Assembly: GCA_946545765.1 (NCBI GenBank)
Contig: CAMNNS010000032.1
Coordinates: 1-12,979 of the forward strand
Source: an uncultured Bacteroidales bacterium
GTDB taxonomy: Bacteria > Bacteroidota > Bacteroidia > Bacteroidales > UBA932
Reading direction: 5' to 3'
Length of the DNA: 12,979 nt
A model generated the notes under the pieces. That model was not told where the DNA came from. It worked only from the letters and a program-made list of their open reading frames with translations, and did no database searches. The position numbers and the translations under genes were made by a program. Below, piece by piece: positions 8,728-12,979 of this stretch (its first letter is position 1; each line of letters opens with the position of its first letter).

Positions 8728-8842
8728 TTTCCTCTTTTGTAAATTTTTTATTCATAGAATATTTATGCGAAGATATATAGGGTTGCTAATTTGTCTATTG
8801 ATTTATTTTATACCAAATAGTTACTATCATTGCAGCAGTTTA

Positions 8843-8897
8843 TGATACCCCATAAAACCCCGTATCAAAATGCCTCTGTTTTCCCATTGTTTTCCCA
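8843..8897. repeat. Dyad and short tandem repeat upstream of the HD-domain gene
   Basis: TGATAC at 8843-8848 and GTATCA at 8862-8867 form a 6-bp dyad separated by 13 nt. TGTTTTCCCA then occurs twice with an 11-nt period, at 8877-8886 and 8888-8897. The second copy ends 15 nt before the ATG at 8913. No Bacteroidetes -7 box is visible here, so these elements are candidates for binding sites of the gene's own, possibly imported, regulation. Confidence 0.3.
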
Positions 8898-8912
8898 AAA
8901 TATAGAAAAAAG

Positions 8913-9812
8913 ATGAAGACGTTTATATTAATGTGGCGACCTGCCATATCTTCTTATAAAATGGAAGACCTCGAACACGAACTTCAGGATTACCCCGATG
9001 TGTGGTACAACTGGAGTGTATGGGAGCATGAGAAAGCCCACGAAGAAGACCGTTTCTTCATGGTGCGTGTCGGTGAAGGCAAAACGGGTGTCGTGATGAG
9101 CGGTTATTTTTCTTCCGAGCCATACGAAGATGAAGACTGGTCAGGTAAAGGACGACAGACTTTTTACATGGACATGCAGCCCGACTACATATTCCATCCA
9201 GAGAATACAGACATACTCACAACAGAGCAGCTGGCCGCCGCCATTCCCGATTTTATCTGGACAGGTGGACACTCAGGACGTATGCTTACCGACGAACAGG
9301 CAGAGAAACTTGAAGACCTTTGGGAAGACTTCCTTTCCAAGCAAGACGAAAACGTGTATAATGAAGACGAGCTGAAGGCTCGCCGTCAGGGGCCTCTCAC
9401 CATAGAGGAAGCCATCCGTATCGCCAATGAAGCACACTTCGGCGAGAAGGATTTGGATGGGAATCCTGTCATCCTTCATCCTCTCATCGTGGGTCTGAAG
9501 GGACGCACCCGTGAGGAAATGATAGCAGGCTTCCTTCATGACGTTGTGGAAGACACCAGAGAAACCTTCACAGGCCTACTCATGAAAGGCGTTGACCGTC
9601 CTATCGTGGAAGCGCTGAAGCTGCTTACTCATGAGAAAGGCACTGACTACTATGACTATGTACAGAGCATCATTGACAGTGGTAATCCCATCGCCATTCA
9701 TGTGAAACAAACTGACCTCCAACACAATCTGGAGCGCGGACGTGCTGGTGGACACCTTAAGCAGGTAACCAAGCATGAAAAGGCATGGAATATGATTAAG
9801 GACATCAAATAG
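8913..9812 (+). CDS. HD-domain (SpoT/MESH1-like) hydrolase with a possible PUA/EVE-like N-terminal domain
   Basis: This 299-residue protein has two parts. Residues 1-140 (MKTFILMWRPAISSYKMEDLE, WSVWEHEKAHEEDRFFMVRVG, GVVMSGYFSSEPY, IPDFIWTGGHSG) resemble an EVE/PUA-like fold by the tryptophans and the 'DRFF-V-G' strand; this is a tentative reading. Residues 161-299 form an HD domain of the ppGpp-hydrolase type. Expected metal ligands are H189 (ILHP), H209-D210 (FLHDVVEDT) and D268 (KQTDLQHN), with E213-D214 in the catalytic place. There is no synthetase or TGS/ACT domain, so it could only hydrolyse (p)ppGpp or a related nucleotide; the substrate is unproven. The gene is about half G+C, with many GAC, CTC, CGT and ACC codons, unlike the AT-rich genes on both sides. 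That suggests import from a higher-GC Bacteroidales relative. All catalytic residues are intact, so it may still work. Confidence 0.8.
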   Translation: MKTFILMWRPAISSYKMEDLEHELQDYPDVWYNWSVWEHEKAHEEDRFFMVRVGEGKTGVVMSGYFSSEPYEDEDWSGKGRQTFYMDMQPDYIFHPENTDILTTEQLAAAIPDFIWTGGHSGRMLTDEQAEKLEDLWEDFLSKQDENVYNEDELKARRQGPLTIEEAIRIANEAHFGEKDLDGNPVILHPLIVGLKGRTREEMIAGFLHDVVEDTRETFTGLLMKGVDRPIVEALKLLTHEKGTDYYDYVQSIIDSGNPIAIHVKQTDLQHNLERGRAGGHLKQVTKHEKAWNMIKDIK

Positions 9813-9820
9813 AAAAAGAT

Positions 9821-10026
9821 ATGGGAACTATCACCGTAACTGGCAGCGTCCGCATCAGCTGAAGATGCTAGAGCGTGCCATTCACGATGCTACAGAGAAG
9901 GCGAACATCATGGTCAAGGCAGCAGGCTGTAACCTGGGCGAGGTGTCATCTATCAACTACTCGCACCACGATGTTCACATGTATGCCCAAGCTCGCAACA
10001 TCCACTCCAAAAAGTATAGCTTATGA
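9821..10026 (+). pseudogene. SIMPL (DUF541) domain protein remnant with a large internal deletion
   Basis: An ATG 8 nt after the HD gene stop opens MGTITVTGSVRIS, the classic start of a SIMPL-domain protein, then meets TGA at 9860. In the next frame, from about 9856 to the TGA at 10024-10026, the sequence reads QLKMLERAIHDATEKANIM, then VKAAGCNLGEVSSINYSHH, then VHMYAQARNIHSKKYSL. This looks like the C-terminal end of the same family (DAxxKAxxLAxAAGxxLGxVxSI). The two ends are joined out of frame with roughly 130-150 residues missing, so the gene is dead. Codon use matches the HD gene, and the two probably arrived together as neighbours in a donor operon. SIMPL proteins are envelope-associated proteins of poorly known function. 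Confidence 0.65.
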
Positions 10027-10082
10027 CCGTCGCCCCCTTCATCGGTATCAGTCGATTGTGCATGAAAGTTGTAGAAGGATAA
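10023..10082 (+). pseudogene. Possible 5' fragment of a radical-SAM protein gene
   Basis: The ATG at 10023 overlaps the end of the SIMPL remnant and reads MTVAPFIGISRLCMKVVEG before TAA at 10080. I recall the APFIGISRHRMxxDGEG start from Bacteroidetes radical-SAM activase-like proteins, where a CxxxCxxC cluster motif would follow. Here the match fades after ISR, with HR changed and a DG pair apparently lost. Everything downstream is AT-rich non-coding sequence, so no cluster motif survives. The match is short and could be accidental. Confidence 0.3.
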
Positions 10083-10154
10083 GTTGAGCAAAACTAAATT
10101 AAATAGGCTCCAACGATATCTATTGTTGCAAAAATTATTTTAAATATCTACCTT

Positions 10155-10162
10155 TATCTTTG
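10155..10162 (+). promoter_or_regulatory. -7-like box (TATCTTTG) touching the rsmA start
   Basis: A perfect TAnnTTTG match ends 2 nt before the rsmA ATG. I see no TTTG at the right distance upstream. If real, transcription would begin at or just inside the annotated start codon, implying a leaderless or very short leader message. It may also be a chance match in AT-rich DNA. Confidence 0.3.
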
Positions 10163-10163
10163 T

Positions 10164-11090
10164 ATGGTTAGGCAAAAAATAAAAAATAACAAAAAGAGAG
10201 CAAAGTTTGATGGTGTAGAGGCTAAAAAAGCTCTTGGGCAACACTTCCTTGCCGATGAGGATATAGCAATAGAAATAGTTGATTCTCTGCTTATTCCAGA
10301 GACAGATCTAAAAGGTAACCCCACAACAGAAAATAGTGTTAAAGTTTTGGAGATAGGGCCAGGAACAGGAGTTTTAACAAAGTTTCTTTTGATGGATAAA
10401 AGGATTAGGTTAGAACTTTCGGAAATAGATGAACAGTCAATAGATAGATTGAGAGATAAATTTCCGCAGTTTTTATATACACTTGCTCCAAAAGATTTTT
10501 TAAAAGAAGATTTATTTGATTTTTTTTATCGCGATAAAAAAAATATAAACCCATCTGAAGAGGAAATATTTATAATAGGAAACTTTCCATACAATATCTC
10601 TTCTCAAATATTTTTTAAGATATTAGATTATAAAGAGAGTGTTGCACAGGTTGTTTGTATGTTGCAAAAAGAGGTGGCTAAAAGATTAGCTTCTCCGCCA
10701 GGTGGGAAGGATTATGGGATATTATCTGTTTTTCTCCAAGCGTGGTACGATGTAGAGTATCTATTTGATGTCTCCCCAACAGTTTTTATTCCTCAACCAA
10801 AGGTGTTTAGCGGTGTGATTAGATTGTGGCGAAACGAAAGAAAGACTTTAGGGTGTGACGAGGAAATGTTTAAAATGGTTGTAAAAACATGTTTCTCTCA
10901 AAGGAGAAAAAGGATAAGAAATTCGATTAAACCCTTAATAAATCAAATATCAGCAAAGCAGGATTTCAATTCTGAAAAGACTCAAAATTTAATTACAAAT
11001 AAATTAGAAGAGAGTAGGCTTTTAGATGAAAGACCCGAAAGATTAGGGGTTGAAGATTTTATCTTATTAACAAATTGTTTTCAAAATTAG
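10164..11090 (+). CDS. rsmA: 16S rRNA (adenine1518-N6/adenine1519-N6)-dimethyltransferase
   Basis: RsmA (KsgA) dimethylates two adjacent adenines in the 3' terminal helix of 16S rRNA, using SAM, as a late check in 30S subunit assembly. The sequence shows the family signature ALGQHFL (23-29), SAM-binding VLEIGPGTGVLTKF (61-74), the catalytic loop N140-F-P-Y143 in IIGNFPYNISSQ, QKEVAKRLASPPGGKDYG (168-185), PTVFIPQPKVFSGVIRL (205-221) and a basic C-terminal RRKRIRNS. It has 308 residues, longer than the usual 260-280, because of a basic 20-residue N-terminal extension and an insertion (about 44-58) before the SAM motif. No in-frame ATG, GTG or TTG lies between 10164 and the LGQHFL motif, so this start is the best choice. 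Codon use returns to the native AT-rich type. A strong hairpin terminator lies 193 nt downstream. Confidence 0.95.
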   Translation: MVRQKIKNNKKRAKFDGVEAKKALGQHFLADEDIAIEIVDSLLIPETDLKGNPTTENSVKVLEIGPGTGVLTKFLLMDKRIRLELSEIDEQSIDRLRDKFPQFLYTLAPKDFLKEDLFDFFYRDKKNINPSEEEIFIIGNFPYNISSQIFFKILDYKESVAQVVCMLQKEVAKRLASPPGGKDYGILSVFLQAWYDVEYLFDVSPTVFIPQPKVFSGVIRLWRNERKTLGCDEEMFKMVVKTCFSQRRKRIRNSIKPLINQISAKQDFNSEKTQNLITNKLEESRLLDERPERLGVEDFILLTNCFQN

Positions 11091-11282
11091 TCTCTTTGTG
11101 GCAAATATTACCCTTTATTTGGCCTATTTGTCTTCACATAAAAAAATAATGATATTTGCTACCCTTATATTAAATCTATAGAAGTATATTTGCCATAGCT
11201 AAAAATATAAGTTATCTTATTTTCATTTCTTTTAATTGAAAAGAGTTTAGTAGGATAATAAAGATTAAGTTTGTGTGATTAG
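11091..11282. other. AT-rich non-coding gap after rsmA
   Basis: No gene is supported here. TGGCAAATAT at 11099-11108 is complemented by ATATTTGCCA at 11186-11195, a long-range 10-bp pair. TCTTTT and AAAAGA at 11228-11244 can form a small hairpin without a T-run. Their role is unknown. Confidence 0.4.
11266..11273 (+). promoter_or_regulatory. -7-like box (TAAGTTTG) just before the terminator hairpin
   Basis: A perfect TAnnTTTG match lies 10 nt before the 13-bp hairpin. A start near 11279 would give an RNA of only about 50 nt made of the hairpin and its T-run. No matching -33 box is seen, so the chance of coincidence is high. Confidence 0.2.
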
Positions 11283-11332
11283 TAAAGGGAATACTTAAAC
11301 GCTATTGCGATCAGTATTCCCTTTATGTTTTT
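11283..11332 (+). terminator. Rho-independent terminator after rsmA
   Basis: TAAAGGGAATACT (11283-11295) pairs perfectly with AGTATTCCCTTTA (11313-11325), giving a 13-bp stem around a 17-nt loop. The run TGTTTTT follows on the + strand. The loop contains CGC-TATT-GCG, which could form a small extra stem. The T-run lies on the + side only, so the terminator serves rsmA. mrp ends 40 nt further on the other strand and could read into the same hairpin, but it would lack a T-run. Confidence 0.75.
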
Positions 11333-11371
11333 AACAATTTTAAGGAGAAACAAATTTTCTCTGCAATCAAA

Positions 11372-12457
11372 TTAGAGTTTTGGAATAATACTACTAAAAG
11401 CATTAAAGATTTCTCCATCTTGGCAAGCAGCAGGTCTCCCGTTTTCACCACCATCCATAACACCTTGAACAATAGGTATTTGAGCTAATAAAGAAAGATT
11501 GTATTTCTCTGCCATCTTGATACCTCCGTCTTTACCAAATATATAATACTTGTTATTAGGGAGTTCTTGTGGAGTGAACCAACTCATGTTCTCTATAATT
11601 CCCAAAATAGGGATGTTTACATCTTTGTTATTAAACATATTTATCCCCTTCTCCACATCTGCAAGAGCAATTGTTTGTGGAGTTGTTATAATTATAGCTC
11701 CGGTTAAACTGATTTCTTGAATCATGCTAATATGAATATCACCAGTTCCTGGAGGAAGATCTATTAAAAGATAATCTAACTCTCCCCAGCGTGTTTCGTA
11801 TGTTAATTGTTTTAGAGCCCCACTTGCCATAGGTCCTCTCCAGATAAGTGCTTGTTCAGGGGTTACAAAAAAACCTATTGACATCCACTTAACCCCAAAT
11901 TTTTCTATTGGAACCATCAGTTGTTTAGAATCTTTTCCCCCTAAATAGTTTGCCTCCTCTATCATTTGAGGAACAGCACTTTCTTCCCCTATCATTTTAG
12001 GGATCGAAGGGCCATATACATCGGCATCAATTAGTCCAACCTTATAGCCATGTTTAGCAAGGGTTACTGCAAAATTTACGGCAACTGTAGATTTTCCTAC
12101 CCCACCTTTTCCCGATGCGATTGCTATAATATTTTTAACACGACAAAGTTCAGATTTTTCTAAATCTCCTCTACCCAACTCCCCCTTTTTATGGGCAGTT
12201 GATCGATTGGTATCTACAAGCTCAACGATAGAAACCTCTGTATCTGGGAATGTAGAGGTAAGAGCCTGATAACAAGATTCTTTTAAATCTCCGCTCATTG
12301 GGTCTGCCCTATGAAAAACGAGACGAAATGTTATTTTATTTTCTTCTTGATTGTAAACCAAATTTTGAACAAGAGAGAGTTCCATTACAGATTTGTCATA
12401 CTCGGGATGTATGACACAATTAAGCACTTGTTCAATATCAGATATTTGAATTTTCAT
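11372..12457 (-). CDS. mrp: Mrp/ApbC-type P-loop ATPase, iron-sulfur cluster carrier
   Basis: Mrp (ApbC/Nbp35 family) ATPases bind and hand over Fe-S clusters to apoproteins in the cytoplasm. The 361-residue protein has a MIP18/DUF59-like N-terminal domain (about 1-90) and a P-loop domain: deviant Walker A ASGKGGVGKST (114-124), LIDADVYGPS (142-151), Walker B LLIDLPPGTGD (230-240) and TTPQTIALADVEKG (258-271). The region where E. coli Mrp has its cluster-binding CxxC reads ENMSWFTPQELPNNKYYIFG (289-308), with no cysteine. From memory this WFTP form is common in Bacteroidetes, so it is likely a lineage trait rather than damage. Cysteines remain at 14, 62, 105 and 345. A strong promoter lies 32 nt upstream inside an inverted repeat, so mrp can be expressed separately from the S46 peptidase gene before it. 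Confidence 0.93.
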   Translation of the reverse strand: MKIQISDIEQVLNCVIHPEYDKSVMELSLVQNLVYNQEENKITFRLVFHRADPMSGDLKESCYQALTSTFPDTEVSIVELVDTNRSTAHKKGELGRGDLEKSELCRVKNIIAIASGKGGVGKSTVAVNFAVTLAKHGYKVGLIDADVYGPSIPKMIGEESAVPQMIEEANYLGGKDSKQLMVPIEKFGVKWMSIGFFVTPEQALIWRGPMASGALKQLTYETRWGELDYLLIDLPPGTGDIHISMIQEISLTGAIIITTPQTIALADVEKGINMFNNKDVNIPILGIIENMSWFTPQELPNNKYYIFGKDGGIKMAEKYNLSLLAQIPIVQGVMDGGENGRPAACQDGEIFNAFSSIIPKL

Positions 12458-12478
12458 AATAATAGCTTTTTAAATTTA

Positions 12479-12526
12479 TAACCCTTTGCAAAATTACCAA
12501 TATATATGATAAAATGCAAAGGGTTA
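12479..12526. repeat. 12-bp perfect inverted repeat upstream of mrp
   Basis: TAACCCTTTGCA at 12479-12490 is matched exactly by TGCAAAGGGTTA at 12515-12526, with 24 nt between. On the minus strand it lies 30 nt after the S46 peptidase stop and 21 nt before the mrp ATG. It could act as a terminator hairpin for the peptidase gene, as an operator over the mrp promoter, or both. No strong T-run follows on the minus strand, which favours a regulatory role. Confidence 0.65.
12489..12520 (-). promoter_or_regulatory. mrp promoter with consensus Bacteroidetes -33 and -7 boxes
   Basis: On the minus strand TTTG at 12520-12517 is followed after exactly 20 nt by TAATTTTG at 12496-12489, a full match to the Bacteroidetes TTTG / TAnnTTTG promoter. 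Transcription would start near 12484, leaving a leader of about 27 nt. The -33 box lies in one arm of the inverted repeat and the end of the -7 box in the other. Confidence 0.7.
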
Positions 12527-12556
12527 AGTATGTTTAAATAGTTATCTATAAGAAAA

Positions 12557-12979
12557 TTATTTAATAGTCATTTCGTTTAACAAATAACCTGCTCCTCCAA
12601 ATTTATCAATAATGAAAAGTACATATCTAATATCTACATTTATACATCTTTGAAGGTTTGGTTCAAAAATTATATCACCACTCATTGCTTCCCAGTTTCC
12701 GTCAAAAGCAAGACCTATCAATTCGCCATTTGCGTTCAAAACATCAGAACCAGAATTACCACCGGTAATATCGTTATTTGTTAAGAAACATGTTGGAAGT
12801 TCGCCGGTGCTAAGTGCATATTTGCCATAATCTTTATTTTTCCACAACTCTTTTAATTTAGCTGGAACAATAAATTCTGGATTATTAGGATCCTCTTTTT
12901 CCATAACCCCATCTAATGTAGTATAATACTTATACTCAACACCATCCTTTGGTTTATATCCACCTACTTTACCATAGGT
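12557..12979 (-). CDS. S46-family dipeptidyl-peptidase (DPP7-type), C-terminal part
   Basis: S46 peptidases are periplasmic serine exopeptidases that release dipeptides from peptide N-termini and feed amino-acid-fermenting Bacteroidetes. The frame is open to the window edge, so only about 140 C-terminal residues are seen, starting TYGKVGGYKPKDGVEYKYY; the rest lies beyond 12979. The ATG at 12904 is internal. The catalytic serine is in ITGGNSGSDV (codon 12754-12752). The residue 18 positions later, which sets P1 preference, is glycine (AFDGNWEAMSGD). That is the DPP7 form, which prefers hydrophobic residues; DPP11 has arginine here for acidic residues. The family usually has proline after GNSGS, as I recall, but here it is aspartate. 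The C-terminus VDIRYVLFIIDKFGGAGYLLNEM is typical and complete. Signal peptide and the His and Asp of the triad are off the window. Confidence 0.92.
   Translation of the reverse strand, partial: TYGKVGGYKPKDGVEYKYYTTLDGVMEKEDPNNPEFIVPAKLKELWKNKDYGKYALSTGELPTCFLTNNDITGGNSGSDVLNANGELIGLAFDGNWEAMSGDIIFEPNLQRCINVDIRYVLFIIDKFGGAGYLLNEMTIK

Larger units (their letters stand above)
8913..10080. other. GC-rich island of probably foreign DNA
   Basis: Base composition rises to about half G+C (by eye) from the HD gene to about 10080, against roughly one third on both sides. The island holds one intact gene, then remnants of two others in the same orientation, as if a short piece of a donor operon had been inserted and then eroded. 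No integrase, transposase, tRNA target or flanking direct repeat is visible at either edge. A chimeric assembly join is the main alternative. Confidence 0.6.

Noticed and set aside
8378..8755. 125-residue frame on the minus strand over the small membrane gene
   Set aside because: It is antisense to a better hydrophobic protein with a promoter-like box, has a low-complexity Asn/Lys/Ile/Phe make-up, and shows no recognisable domain. Its first 20 residues look protein-like, but nothing identifies them.
8913..10080. A complete toxin-antitoxin or phage-defence system in the island
   Set aside because: Only one intact gene is present, and the neighbours are remnants of SIMPL and possibly radical-SAM genes, neither a known partner of an HD hydrolase in defence.
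9875..10087. 70-residue + strand frame rich in Arg, Thr and Ser after the HD gene
   Set aside because: It is the wrong frame of the SIMPL remnant; the neighbouring frame gives the family's C-terminal motif.
8342..11258. TTAGTAGGATAA present at 8342-8353 and 11247-11258, both non-coding
   Set aside because: A shared 12-mer in 13 kb of AT-rich DNA is expected by chance, and the flanks differ.
1..12979. CRISPR array, tRNA or rRNA gene, or insertion sequence
   Set aside because: I saw no regular spaced repeats, no cloverleaf or rRNA-like segments and no transposase or integrase frame.

Overview
The window looks like a chromosomal stretch from an AT-rich member of the Bacteroidetes, probably the Bacteroidales. 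Three things point there. There is an S46 dipeptidyl-peptidase and a Mrp ATPase that has WFTP in place of the usual CxxC. Starts generally lack a Shine-Dalgarno sequence. Several upstream regions carry the Bacteroidetes -7 box TAnnTTTG, and one of them has a TTTG box exactly 20 nt upstream. Most genes are ordinary housekeeping or envelope genes with A/T-rich third codon positions.

Positions 1-5068 (+ strand) hold a serine hydrolase of the beta-lactamase/PBP-like family cut by the window edge, a GT-B glycosyltransferase with a GTG start, and a large YfhO-family membrane protein. They are closely spaced and probably form one envelope-glycan operon. Positions 8199-5063 (- strand) hold aspS, thyA and folA with 12-17 nt gaps. 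ThyA releases dihydrofolate and FolA reduces it again, so those two work as a couple. folA and the YfhO gene meet tail to tail and overlap by 6 nt.

Positions 8200-8912 are mostly non-coding. They hold a promoter-like element for aspS, a near-perfect 29-nt palindrome, a second promoter-like element, and an 80-residue two-helix membrane protein bracketed by an inverted repeat. Positions 8913 to about 10080 are an island of visibly higher GC and different codon use. It has one intact gene, a protein with a possible PUA/EVE-like N-terminal domain and a SpoT/MESH1-type HD hydrolase domain. After it come the remains of a SIMPL (DUF541) gene with a large internal deletion, and what looks like the first codons of a radical-SAM gene. 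I read this as imported DNA from a higher-GC Bacteroidales relative that is now decaying. A chimeric assembly must be excluded.

Positions 10164-11090 (+) encode RsmA/KsgA, followed by a strong hairpin terminator. On the - strand, an S46 peptidase of DPP7 type (C-terminal part only, to the window edge) is followed by mrp. The mrp promoter, a textbook Bacteroidetes -33/-7 pair, lies inside a 12-bp inverted repeat. I did not find a CRISPR array, a transposase, an rRNA or tRNA, or a clear multi-gene defence system. The most unusual items are the HD protein island, the bracketed small membrane gene, and the promoter in the inverted repeat.
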